A stretch of 64,000 bases of DNA, taken from NCBI RefSeq assembly GCF_000220395.1, contig NW_004086129.1:1-64000 (forward strand), read 5' to 3'. Both the position numbers and the translations under genes were made by a program. The notes under the pieces were generated by a model. That model saw nothing but the letters and a program-made list of their open reading frames with translations, did not search any database and had not been told where the DNA came from. The DNA is from Ichthyophthirius multifiliis. Lineage: Eukaryota > Ciliophora > Oligohymenophorea > Hymenostomatida. Position 1 is the first letter of the stretch, and each line of letters begins with the position of its first letter. Shown here piece by piece: positions 1 through 12,969 of this stretch.

Positions 1-165
1 TTATTATTATTATTATTACTATTATTACTATTATTACTATTATTAATATTATTACTATTATTAATATTATTACTATTATTACTATTATTACTAATATTAC
101 TATTATTACTATTATTACTATTATTACTATTATTACTATTATTACTATTATTATTATTAATTTTA
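1..165. repeat. 9-nt minisatellite in coding sequence, left edge
   Basis: The first about 165 bases are near-perfect tandem copies of a TTATTACTA unit with a few TTATTAATA variants. On the minus strand the unit reads AGT AAT AAT in one frame, giving a Ser-Asn-Asn repeat, which fits the Asn/Ser/Gln-rich protein encoded by the overlapping minus-strand gene. The array runs off the left edge, so its full length is unknown. Confidence 0.8.
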
Positions 166-3100
166 TTATTAATAATATTACTTTTATTATTATACTTATT
201 ACGTTTTTTAATTGCTTATTTTTTCATTATTATTTTATTTTAATTTTTTATTTTAATTTATATTATCTTCATTTTCTAACTTATTTTATTTCATTATTTT
301 TTTTTAATTTTTATTTTTGTTACTTCTTTCTTATTTATTTTTAGTTTATTATTATAATATATTTTGATTGTCTACATTATTTTTAAATTTATTACCATTT
401 TTTATATCAATTTTATTTAATATTTATTTCTCATATTTATCTTAATTTATTGTTTAATTAATATCAAAATTTTTATTTTTTATTAATCACTATTAATTTA
501 TTCATGGATTTGTTTTTAATTTTAAAATTATTATGATAACTATTAACATTAATTAATTAATTTTTATTTATATTGTATCTAGAATTTTTCTTATTGAATA
601 TTCGTATTTTATTATTATATTTATTATATATTTTCCTCTTATTTTGATTATGATTAATATTATTTTTCTAAAGTATATAAACTTTATTCTTCCTTATAAT
701 TTTAAATATATATAATATTATTACTTTCTAACACAGGTTTTTATTATATTTATTTTGTTTTTTTTATAGTTAACTCGGAATTATTTAATTTATTTATTTA
801 ATTTTATTCTGTTTAATTGATTTCAAATTGAATTAATTAATCTGGATTTGAAATATTGTTTTTTTCTTATTTATAGCAAATATGGTTTTAATTTTTTATA
901 AATATTGAATTTTATTAATCTGATAATGCTTACTTTTTAAATATTATAGACTTATTTTATTAATTTATTTAATAAAAATCATTATCTATTTTTTCAAAAT
1001 CTTATTATTTATTATATTTTTTATTACTTTCTTTATTATTATCTTATATCTAAATTTAATTTTTGTTATTTAATGTTTCTATCTATAAAATATTATTTAG
1101 ATTATCATTTTAGTATTATTTTTGACAACTTTATATGCCTTCGCTTATTTTTTTTAAACTTTTTATTATAAATTATAAAATTTGAAAATTTACATAAAAT
1201 TAATAAATTACTCTGCTACTAATTTTTTTGTATATTATCATTTTATTTGATAAAGTCAGTATTTTAATTTTTTTAGTGTTCCAATATATATAATAAATTT
1301 TAAATTTTATTTTCTTAGGTTTCACTTGTTAAATTTTATATTTTATCAGATTATTTTAAAAGTTTACTTACTTTATCAATTTAATTATTATTATTTTATA
1401 ATTTTTAAACTTTGTTTATACTTTTTACTTAATTATTATCAAAAGAGTTTTTTCCCTATAAATTATCTTATTTAATATTATTTTTAGGATTTTATTGTAA
1501 ATCTTTGGTCATAATATTTTAGGCGTTTTTTTCTTATATTTTTTTTTCCTAAATTTATGTTTGCTTACCTTAATTCTTTTTTTCCTGTATATTTTTTTCT
1601 TAAACACTTTTTTCTGGGAAATAATTTAAAAAATCATTTTAATTTTGATTTATATCTAATTAATTTTTTGTATCAGAATATTAATTATTATATCTTTAGT
1701 TCTAAATTTATGTTTACTATGTATTTTTTATTTTTTTTAATAATGATCCGTTCTTAAATTACCTAAATATTACTTTTATTAATGCAAATTCTATGTTTTA
1801 TCAATAAATTCTTATTCATATTGAAGTTAATTTTAATTTTAAAAATAATTATCATTATCTTATTAAAGTTATGTAATAAATTAATCAATTTATTTTTTAA
1901 TTATAGAATCGTCGTTGAATAATTAATTTTATTTTTATTTTTAAGATTTATTTTTATTTAATATTAATTATTTACTTTAATTCTCTTTAACTTTTTAAAA
2001 TTCTAAATTTTAAGTTTAAGTTATCTCTATTAATTAATTTTTATTTGGTTTCAATTTTTCATTTTAATTTGTAATTAACTGATTTTAAATAATTTATTAT
2101 TATTAATCTTAAATATTATTAATTATATTTTACTTTTCATTAATATTTAATTTTTTTATTAAGTTTTATTATTATTATTTTTAAATAATATCTTAAGTAT
2201 TTTATTCATCTTCTCCTTTTTAAAAATACTTTAAGAGCAAATAATTTTCATTTTATTTAAAAAATTAATTCTAATTTTTTATTTTTTAAAAAAAATTGTT
2301 TTGATTTAAACTATTATTAGATTTTATTAATTTTTCTTTTTCTTCCATTATTTAATTAAAAATTTATATTGATTTTTATTATTTTATTCCATTTTTAAAA
2401 TTTTAACTTTCATCACTTGTTATATATAAATTTTCACTTTAATAATTTTTTTAAAAATCTTGTTTTTAACTACTTTATTTAGTATATTTGAATAAATTAT
2501 TTTTTAGGTAGATTCATTTGCTTTTACATTTTTACATTCACTTTATGTATTATGTTTTTTATTACTTTATTTTTCTTCAAATTTTTTAAGATCTAATGAA
2601 AGTGCATTCGGATTAACTTGTTATTTATTGTTTATTAAACATTTATTTAGATTAATCTCACATGTCTTTTTAATATCAACATCTCTTATATTTTTTTTAT
2701 TTTATTTTAAATGATGTTTCAAACTATCTATTATCTATTAATTTTCGAATTCTTTTTCAAACAAAATATTTTTTTTAATATTAATGTGATTATTTAATTA
2801 TTATTCATTTATATTTTCTAAATTTAATTTATTTTATTGTTAATTATAATTTTATTCTTATATATTTTATTTGAGAATATTATATTAATCATTAGGGTTT
2901 TTTAACTATTAATCATTATTTGAAATATTTTATTTTTTTATTTTATGAAATCTGAATTTATATTAATTTCTAATTATTATTAATTATTTTATTTTACAAT
3001 TTATTCTAATGAATTTATTTTTTGTTCTATACTATTAAATAAAAATGAATTTTTATAATCGTTTTCTTTTTAATAATTATCTATATTTTCAAGCTGTTAT

Positions 3101-5139
3101 TCGTTATTAAAATCTTACTAATCTTACTGTTTTTTAAAATTAGTGTTTAAATTATTTTTCATTTATTATTCATTTTTGATATTATTTTAATTAATACACT
3201 ATTATGATAAAGAGCTTTCTTTTTGATTAAAATATAATTAATTATTATTATCATTTTTTATTTAATAATCATTATTTTCAAAATTATCTAAATTTCTATT
3301 ATCTTATAAATTATTTAATGCTTACTAATTATTTAATTTTTATGTATTTTCCAAAATATTATTATTATTAGTAACAATTTTTTAAGATTATTTCTAAATT
3401 TGAGGAATCGTGCTTAAAACTTTTTAAATTTATAAACAATCTTCTTATTCTGGAACTTTACCTTAAATAATTTGTGGTATGTATTTATCAAAAATAATTT
3501 CATAATTCGAATTTATATTTTAATTAAATTTAACTAATGAATTAAAAGAAGACTCAGTTTTTATTTGATTATAATTTTTGCTTGATTAACTATTTAAGGA
3601 AAATTTTTTTTATACTATATTTGAAAAGGTGGATTGCCTTTTATTCCTATCTGAAGATAATATTTAATCAATTTTATTTTAAATCTAATTATATAATTAG
3701 ATTTTTTATGCAATATTTTAGGAGAATTAAGAACTTATTTATATATTATTATCACTTGATTCAATTTATTAAAGTTGTTAATTTTCTATTATTTATTCAA
3801 TGTCTTAATTTTCGTTATTTTGATTAAAAAATAATTTTCTTTTAAATTCTAAAATACTTTATCTTGTGTTTTTAGATTCTTCTTACATTTTTTTTATATT
3901 ATTTACTAATTATTTTACTATTATTTGTTATTCTTGTCCATTTTAATTATTAGAATTATTTACTGAAAAACTTTAATTTATTTTTTTATCAAACTTTTTT
4001 TCTAATTTATGTGTTTTAAAATATTTTTTTTATAATTATTCTTAATTCATCTTTTCTTAAAAAATATAATTTTGTTTCTTTTATTCTTAATTTAATTTTT
4101 CTTGAAGTTCATTTTAGTTTTTTATCTATTCTTAATTTATATTTTCTTATAGCATATTTTTTTCTTTTTATTTTTTCTTTTCTTATATTTATTAGGCATC
4201 TTATAGTTTAAATTTATTTTTTTAAATCTATTTTTCTGCTTATTTAATATTGTTTTGTTAAATTTTTCTGTTTTTTTTTTCAATATTTTTATTATTATCA
4301 AATTCATATTATTAACTTATTTTTATATTCTCTTATTATTTTTTCTCGGAAGCTTATTAGGAAAATGAATAACTTAATTTTTTATAAGATAAAGAATTAT
4401 TTCTTTTATAATTTTAATTCTATTTTTGGCATGAATTTTAAGTTGAAAATTAATATTGATTTGCTAATTCTTAGATTTATTATTTTTCTTTATTTAATTT
4501 TTATTATTCTTTAATTTAATTAAAATTTTCTAACTATTCTTTATATTTTTCTGTTTCTTCTATTTCTTTTTCTATTAGTTATGTAATTAACTATTATTAT
4601 TCAAATTACTATTATTAAGCATTATCTAATTTTAATAATTTATGGAAATTTTTCTTTTTTTAAATAATTTAATTAAGCATTTTTCTTTATATTTTATTTA
4701 ATTATTCATATTATTCGATTTATTACTATAATACATATTATGAGTATTTATAAGTCTATTTACTTTAATCTATTTGTTCATCTAAGTTTCCACTTATTTT
4801 AATTTCTTATTTATCAAATAAATAATTTTATTTAATTGATTTTTCTTATTGATTAGAAAAATAATTTTAAGTGATGAATTTAGTTTATTCAGGTTTTTGT
4901 TTTTTATGATTATTTATATTTATTATTTTTCAAGTTCGTTTTTTAATTTTTCTAATTTTAACAATTCTTAATTCAATTGCTTTCTATGTAATATTTACAT
5001 ATCTAAATTTTAATTTTTGACTAATTAATAATTAACTCTTTAATTTTGAACATAATTTTATTAATCCGTTTCTGTTAGTAAATTTAAATCTAAAATACCT
5101 AGCTTATATTTTTTTCTAATTATATTATTCGATGGACAT
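1..5139 (-). CDS. low-complexity coiled-coil protein, 3' part missing
   Basis: Unrecognised. The whole interval is strikingly T-rich on the plus strand because the coding strand (minus) is A-rich, and it yields long stretches of plausible protein with TAA/TAG as Gln. Proposed start is the ATG at 5139 (MSIEQYNQKK). A 61-nt GT...AG intron at 5038-5098 then joins to a Leu/Glu/Lys heptad-like segment (QELLKLEKLKNELEKQQ), a probable coiled coil. Further in, around 3400-3800 and 2500-2650, are balanced Asn/Ser/Gln/Lys-rich segments such as IIFDKYIPQIIQGKVPEQED. The left end is a Ser-Asn-Asn repeat. The gene continues past base 1. Other introns are likely but were not all placed. Coding status is fairly sure; the exact model is not. 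Confidence 0.6.
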
Positions 5140-6868
5140 TATTGATAACCAATATTGAAATAATTATTATTTTAATATAAATTTGATTATTTTGGAGATA
5201 TAGTTCGGGTAGATTTTGAAGATAATAGAATATCTTTTAATTATTTTGCATTATATAATTAAAATGCTTCTGGAGTGAAATTTAGCATTTTTTAATTTTT
5301 CAATTTAATTATTTTTAAATATTGAAAATTCTAATGTAAATTTTTTTATTTTCGAAAATTATATTAATTTTATTAAAAATAGATATAAATTAAATAATTT
5401 GTGTCGTAGTAAATATATAATTTAAGTATTCTAACTTTATAAATAAATAATTGTTATCATTATTAATAATAATTTTAAAATAATTAATTATCAATATATT
5501 TATATTATTATATTAGAACAAAATAATTATTTTAATGTATTAATTAATATTTTTCGAAATAAAACTATAATTATATTTTTATTTTATTTTAAAATTTACT
5601 AAATAATTTTAGAATAAATTTAATTTAAAATTTTTATAAAAATGTGCTTTAATTTAAAATTTATTTGTATTTTTTTAAAAATATGTTAACTATTCTAAAT
5701 TAGAAAATTAATTTATTTAAAAATAAAATGATGAAAATATTATTTTCTTTTGCTTTAATAATTTCTTCGGTGATTTTTTTATATTTAAGATAAAACCATT
5801 AATTAAAAATTGTAGATTTAAAATAAAAAGAACATTATTTTAATAAATTTATTTATTTAATTAAGCCTAAATAATATTTAATGCGCATCAATATTATAAA
5901 ATTTTTATTTAAACGTAAAAATAATGAGAGAAAATATATTTAAATATATCAAGTGCATTCTTAATAAAACTCTGGTATTAATAAGATATTAATTGTTATA
6001 ATTAAAATATTTAAGTTTTGTAAAGCATGGATAGATGCTCTAATTCAGCATAAAATATTGCTCAAGGACAAAAATAATAAGCTGAGAAGTCTGAATGTTT
6101 AAACGATATCGCCTTTAATTTTATAGGAAATTCGAATTTAATATTTAGTGTAATAGATATATTACCTTATTTATAAAAAAACTGGATTTTATTAATTTTT
6201 AATTTTTTTTTAATACATATTTATTTATTTTAAATCCATTTGTTTTATGTGTTTTTTTATTATATTTCAAAATATACATATTTAATTATAAGACATTATT
6301 TTACTATTTTTATTATTAATTTAAATTAGTGACTATTTATGTTTTTATAGTCATTAATAATTAAAATAATTGCAAATCTAATTTATATAAAATATATATA
6401 ATACATTAATTAAAATAAACATTATTTTTAATTTTATTTTAATAAAATAAAAATAAATCATTAATATTAGTAAAATGATAATTTTCGCATTTAATAGATT
6501 TTAAAAATATAAAAAATGAGAATTTTGTGAAATGGTGTTTAATTTGAAATATAAATCTATTATTTTCTTATACAAAACAAAAACAAATTTTAACATGCTT
6601 TATGAAGAAGATTATAAGATAAATAAAAAATGAAAACATTAATTACTTTTTGAATAAATAAAGTATGTGTAAATATTAATAATGCTTTACTAATAAAATT
6701 TTATATTGAAATTATTTATAAATTGCGAAATATATATCTATAAAATTAAATTTTTTATTTAAAATAATATAAAATCATAACTAATATATATCATTTTAGA
6801 TTCAGATTATTAACTATATATTAAAAAAAAAAAAAAAATATTTTAAAAAACGAATAAAATAAGTGAAA
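5140..6868. other. divergent intergenic region
   Basis: Gap between the minus-strand start at 5139 and the plus-strand start at 6869. Apart from the small frame at 6027-6332 it is nearly pure A/T, and I see no RNA gene, repeat family or recognisable element. It presumably holds both promoters, but no motif can be singled out by eye. Confidence 0.6.
6027..6332 (+). CDS. possible small membrane protein or first exon
   Basis: A 101-codon frame from ATG at 6027 to TGA at 6330. The first about 40 residues have a gene-like composition (MDRCSNSAQNIAQGQKQQ..., then ...CLNDIAFNFIGNSNL), unlike the surrounding A/T background. The rest is hydrophobic and very AT-rich and may instead be an intron or untranslated sequence entered by read-through. 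It lies between the divergent genes ending at 5139 and starting at 6869. No family is recognised. It may be a real short exon whose partner exons I could not place. Confidence 0.35.
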
Positions 6869-9800
6869 ATGAAAAAATCTTAAATATTTTTGATCTAATT
6901 ATTGTCAATATTTTTAACATAAATATAAACTTAACAATTAATACGTTAATGTTTATAAACTAATCCTATTACATAATCAGATATAGATAATTGTGGCATA
7001 AAAATAACAGGTATAGTTGGAACTTAACAAACAAGCTATTGTGGCCCAAACGATTATTTAGGAGGCTACAATGTGTGTGGAAAATTATGTAAAATCAACT
7101 TAACAATAAATATTCCTAATCCAATATATTAAATAAAAATCGATTTCAAATACATGTTAGTTGACTCATGGGATGGAGTTGATTACGCTAATATATATGT
7201 AAACAGTTAATTATTATAAACACTAAAAAAATCAAATCCCGGAGATAATATGACAAAATTATGCGGAGCAAAATAATGGGGAGAATTTGAACAGTAGTTT
7301 TCACAAACAATTTAAATATCAGATTAAATAATTAGCATTTAAATTTAATTAATATTTGATGAAGATGCGTCTAATGAGTCATTTGCATTAAGAGATATCA
7401 CTTTAAGTGGTTATTATTGTAATCCAGGATGTAAGAAATGTTAGTAAAAAGAAGATAATTGTTAATCATGTGAATAAAGTTATTTTTTGAAAAATACTTA
7501 GTGTGCATAATGTTCTTCAAATTGTATATAGTGCATTTCAGAAACTATCTGCTAAACGTGCGCCTTAAACTATTTTTTGGAAAATAATTTCTGTGTATAA
7601 ACATGTCCTGAGAAAAAATATACAGATAATAGTACAAGATCATGTTAAAACTGTAATTCTAATTGCAAAAATTGTGATAATCCTATAACTTGTGATATGT
7701 GTTTTGGAAATAGAATCGGGCAAAATTGCGATTGTCCATCAAATACATTATTAGAACTGGATTTTTAATTTCCATGTCTCCCTTGTAGTACTTTTTCTAT
7801 TGGATGTGCTACTTGTTCATCTACATCTTGCATTTCTTGTCTAACAAATTACTTCTATGAAGAATAAAAATGCTTACTTTAATGCCCTCAAGGAAAATAT
7901 GGTAACGTTTTAACTAATAGTTGCGAACTATGTTTAAATAAATGCATAACTTGCCAAAATATATCATCTTGCACTTCTTGCTTCGAAAATCGAATAACTC
8001 CATAATGTACATGTCCTGAGGATACTTTTGAATCTGAAAATTTTTTACTTCCCTGTATATAATGTACTACAATAACTTAAGGATGCTACTAATGTGACAA
8101 GGACAAATGTATTTCTTGCCAAAAAAATTATTTTAAAATAAATTAATTAAACAAATGTAACAATTGTTAATAAATAAATGTAAAAATCTATTTTTCAGAT
8201 GACTTTTAACAATTAATAATTAATCTAAATATATACCATAATAGTGATATGTTTCTTGAACTTATTTCAAATAACTTCATAAAAGATGAAGAAAAATAAT
8301 TATTTTCTAATTAGTTGTGTACAGAAATTTTCCCTAAAGAATTTCTTTAATAAAAGCTTTAAGGAAATGTACTTTGCTCTTTTTAAAAAGCATAAATAAT
8401 TATTAAACTAGATCCAAAAAGTACAATAAACATAAATGATGAAATTCAAATAAAAGATTAAAATTTAAAAATTTCATTTGAAAATATACTATGTGTTTAA
8501 TTTCTTTAAAAAATTATTGGAAAAGTAGAGTATAATCAAATAATTAAAAAACCAAATTTGAAAATTATTTCATCCACACCAATTTCTAGATGTTCCGAAG
8601 CTTAACTTTTTATTTCAGAAATCTCAAATTCAGGCTTCAGACAGCCTAAAAAGGTCAATTGGACCCTTTAAGTGTCTTCAGTTGATACAGAGGAGTAAAT
8701 AAGCTAATTAAATTAGGAAATATAGAAATATAACGATAATATTTTCTTGAAAATACCTCCAATGAAACTTCAATAAAATGGTTTTTATAAATTCAAAGCC
8801 GAAATAGAAACTTAATTTGGATAATAAGCCTCTGAATATGCTGTTATTAATGTTCAACAGGACGAATTTTTAGATTTGAAATTATCTTTTTTATCAAATA
8901 CAGTTTATAGATATCAAGAAGTTAACTTAAAAGCCTAATTTTATCATATAATTTGTAATAAAAACTCTAAAATGACATTTATTGAAAGTAAATTAGCTAT
9001 AAAATTCGAATAACTAAATTACTTAGAAGACCCTTTAGCGATTAATCAAACATAAGAATTAACCGATAATCAATACTCAGTAAAAATAAAGCCTTTTTCA
9101 ATGAAAATAAATAGAATATATGAAATATAAGTAAGTTTAAACCTTCCTTAAAATCCTTAGCTTAAACAAAGCATTATTTAATAGTTTTAAGTTCTATAAA
9201 GCAAACCATTAGTACAAATTTTGGGAGGAAGTAGGCTATAATCATTTACTGAAGTTATTAACATCGAAGCTTTATTAGATGATAACGATCTATTAGCTGA
9301 AGAAAAAATTGAAATGTAAAAAAAAAATTTTAATGTTTAAATAAAATGGATATGTATGAATTTAAATGACGGAAAAGAGTGTAAGATTAACTAAATAATC
9401 TTATAATTCCTCCAAATTTTCAAGGTTTGAAATTTACTATTCCTAAAAAAACACTTTAACCATATCATGCCTATTAATTTAAATTAGAAGGATAAAGAAA
9501 TGATATTGTAATTTTTGACTAAATAATAATTTAAATAGTAGAATACGGAATGCCTCCTTTAAAATCTTTTATTTTTATTCAAAACATGCAAAATAGGATT
9601 AATTTAAATTAATAAATATTTGTGACATTAGACTATTAAGGTTCTCAAAATATGGATAATCTTTTTTTTAGTGGAGTAGTTCTTTATTAAAACGAGCCTT
9701 AAAAAACAATAAAATTTGATTATAATAAAGTTAGGTTTTAGGTGTGGAATTACTTCAATAATTTTTTAGGAGAAAATCAAAACGATTTTGCTTTAAGATT

Positions 9801-12800
9801 TGCAGTTACCGACCCTCTTTACATAATGCCGGCTTTTTCAACATATAATTTAAAGGCAAATATTCCTCCTTAGTTTTGTAAATTTGATTAAATTACAAAA
9901 CAGTTTGAAGGAGAAAGCTTAAAAACAAAATATTTTTTCTAAATTAATGATTGTGTTGATAGCGATTTTCCTTTATCTTTTTCTTTCTATTTTTATAAGG
10001 ATGAAAAACAATATTTTAATGAGATTTAAAATGGTTAGTAAATTTAAAGATAGCTTATTATAGAAAATAGTAAATTCAATAATTATTATACTTATTTGCC
10101 TTATGGAGCTTCATTTATTATGTGTAGTATCGTTGATTCTTATGGAGGTATGACAAATATTACTTTTAATATTAATGTTTAATAGTTTAGTTAAGGTAAT
10201 GAATTATATTATAATCATCTTGTTTAAGTATATAATGAAACGTTTTTAAGTATTTCAAATGAATTTAAGGTTTCTTTATTAAATATAATAGTTTATGATA
10301 TAGTGAGTCATATTTAAATAATTGATTTTAAAGGAAATATAGCGTACTAGTAATTATTTAAAAAAATATTCGATGACTTATTGCATTTATAGAGATTTTT
10401 TCAAACTACGTCTGGATATAAAATTCAAATATAAAATTCTATTAAGATGATTTGTGAAAATTTATTCGATTAAATAATGCTCATTTCGAATTTCGATGAT
10501 ATTACTTAATATATTGCTAATATAGAAAGAATTTTAATTGAATAAGAAAAGCTTCTTCAAAATTTAAAAGCTTCAGATGTTGAAAAATATTCTTAATATT
10601 TTCAAGGAATTTAATTAGTTTTGCTTTAAGCTCAAATTCTTTAAAGTCTTCAAAAAGTCGATAAAAAAAAAATTAATACTTCGCAAAATCAATAATTTAT
10701 TCAAAATTATACTTCATTAATTTAAAATATTACGCAAATTTTGAACATTAATGTAGTCCCTAATGAAGACTAGATTGTTTAAAAAAATATTTTAAACTCA
10801 TAAATGGTAACTTTTAAATAATTACTTGATAAATATTTGGTTATTTTTGATAGTGAAAGTGATTAAAAAGAAGTATTATTAATTGCAAATTAAGATTAAG
10901 AAAAGCTTATATATGATGTAAAATTTAGATAATTTCCTCCTGAGATTGTTAAATATGATGATTCCTTTCCCTATCCAAATAATTAATAATTTAAAATATA
11001 TGATAAATAAATAACATATGATTAAATTAATTAATAAACTAATAATCCATAAAAAGTTGAAATCAATGAGCCTTTAATAAATAAATTTAATTTATAAACT
11101 CCAACAAATGATACAAGCAAATTATAATGCATATAATAAATAGATAAAATAAAATGGAGCAATGAAAATTGTGAAAAAATTATTAATAAAGATAAAAAAA
11201 AACTAGTTAATTAAGTATTTTGTCAATGCAAAGGTTAAGGAAAATAAACATTAATTGAAGACATTAAAAACATATTTACTGAAAATTAAAATATTGTTAA
11301 TATTTTTTCTAATAAAGGAATTTAAAATTTATAAAATTTAAGTGATAATTGGTATCTTTATACATCTATATGGATCTTATTTGGATTTTCTTTATTTTAT
11401 ATTATTAGTGTTGTCTATTTAAGATAAAAAGATATTTGTGACTTCAAATATATTATAAAATCATAAATATAAAAGAATTAAATATCAAATATTTTATTTA
11501 ATAATAAAATTAGTTCAAAATAAAAAAATGAATAACTTTAATAATTAATTGAAGATTAAATATAATAAAAAACTTCAAAGGATTTTAAATAAAATAAAAT
11601 TTGTAATCTATTTTATTTTATTATTTATTTATTTTTATTTTATTTTAAGTAAATTAAATTGATTCAATACAAGCCATTGAAAAAGAATAATATGATTTTG
11701 AAATCAAAAATAATTTGGATTTTAATAAATAAACATAAAATTTTATTGAATATGAAACAAACGAAGATTTTAAACTAAAAAGATCAAATACATAATTAAT
11801 TAAGATGAAAATGAATTCTAAAATATAAAATTTTGATAAAACTACCAATTAATAATAAGTAACAGAAACATAATTTAAATAAATAAATTTAATAGATAAA
11901 TAATTATAGCTTAATTAAATAATTAAATAAAGCTCAGAAACAATCATATAATAATTTAATTTTAAAAATAATCAAAATAAAAATATTTAAACAGAATTAG
12001 AAATAAAAATTAATTAAAAAAATCAAGATTTATATAAAAATAAATAAACATATGAATAAATGAATAAAAGAAAAAGAGAATCTAAAAATACTATTAGATT
12101 AAGTAGTATTTAATTTAAACCTATATCTGCACTAAATTAAATAATAAACTAAGGAGATAAAAATATTACTAAAGCTTTTTATAATTAAAATGATTAAACT
12201 TAGAAAAAATTAAATTTATAAAATTAAATTAATAAGAATTTAAGTAAAAACAATACAATAAATTTAATAAGAATGCATGACTTTTTCTAAATATTTTTAC
12301 TTTTCGATTAATATTTAAGTAGAACTACAAGGATAACACTATTTTATGTAAAATTAATATTCTATATGACTGCAAATGCAGTTTTTGTTTACAACTATAC
12401 AATAATTTAATAAATTTTTTTAAATTTGATTCTTGCAATAATAATAAACATACTTAGTATAATCATATAAATAACATTATAAACATCTTTAAAAATACTT
12501 AAATATTTTGGAATATTAATTATTATATCTTCTCTTGGTTTTTGTTATTATTCTATTTTGATTTCTATTACCTCAGGTGATATTGAATCTTCAAATTAAT
12601 GGATTTTTTATTACATTTTAGGTATTTTTTATGATATTTTTTTGATAGGCCTTCTAATTGCTTATGTTAAAAATGTTGTATTTTCGGCGTCAACTTAACT
12701 ACTTTAAAGAAATGGAAAGTGTTATGGCTTAAAAAAATTTATCTTCTCTATTTTTAAATTGGAAGGATTTTTAATGAATATTTTATAAATATAGTATATA

Positions 12801-12806
12801 AAATGA
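6869..12806 (+). CDS. giant receptor-like protein: Cys-rich repeats, REJ, GPS, TM
   Basis: Start ATG 6869 opens a clear signal peptide (MKKSQIFLIQLLSIFLTQ). Two introns, 9381-9424 (44 nt) and 11603-11649 (47 nt), restore one frame to TGA 12804; exons sum to 1,949 codons exactly (1,948 aa). Order: an N-terminal ciliate extracellular module (LGGYNVCG...KYMLVDSWDG, residues about 55-105); growth-factor-receptor-type Cys repeats (CNPGCKKC, CSSNCIQC, CNSNCKNC, about 185-435); a long region with a REJ-type signature (VQILGGSRLQSFTEV, near 780); a GPS-like Trp/Cys cluster (WSNENC...FCQCKG, about 1400-1440); a membrane helix near 1485; a Lys/Gln/Asn-rich cytoplasmic stretch; and four or more helices from about 1785. 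Family knowledge: REJ/GPS proteins include polycystin-1 relatives. Ligand unknown. It resembles the gene at 51056 in overall plan. Confidence 0.88.
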
Positions 12807-12969
12807 TTAATTAATTTTTAATATTTATGCATATGTATTATGCTTATATGTTATATTTATATATAGCGCTATTTTAGCAATATTTTTTTCAAAAATTTCA
12901 TAATACTTTTTACGTATTTTGGTTAAATCGTATTCTTATTATTGAAATTTTTATTTTCCAAATAAAAAA

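Noticed and set aside
1-200. Left-end repeat as a telomere
   Set aside because: The unit TTATTACTA has no G/C-rich telomeric CCCCAA or GGGGTT motif and it is in frame with a coding region.
1557-3827. Standard-code plus-strand frames in the first 4 kb
   Set aside because: They are Phe/Leu/Tyr/Ile-rich antisense shadows of the A-rich minus-strand gene and have no domain features.
12807-12969. Extension of the giant receptor past 12806 through an intron
   Set aside because: A GTATAT...TATAG intron could add more hydrophobic residues, but the protein already ends after its last predicted helix and the exon sum is an exact multiple of three with TGA 12804.
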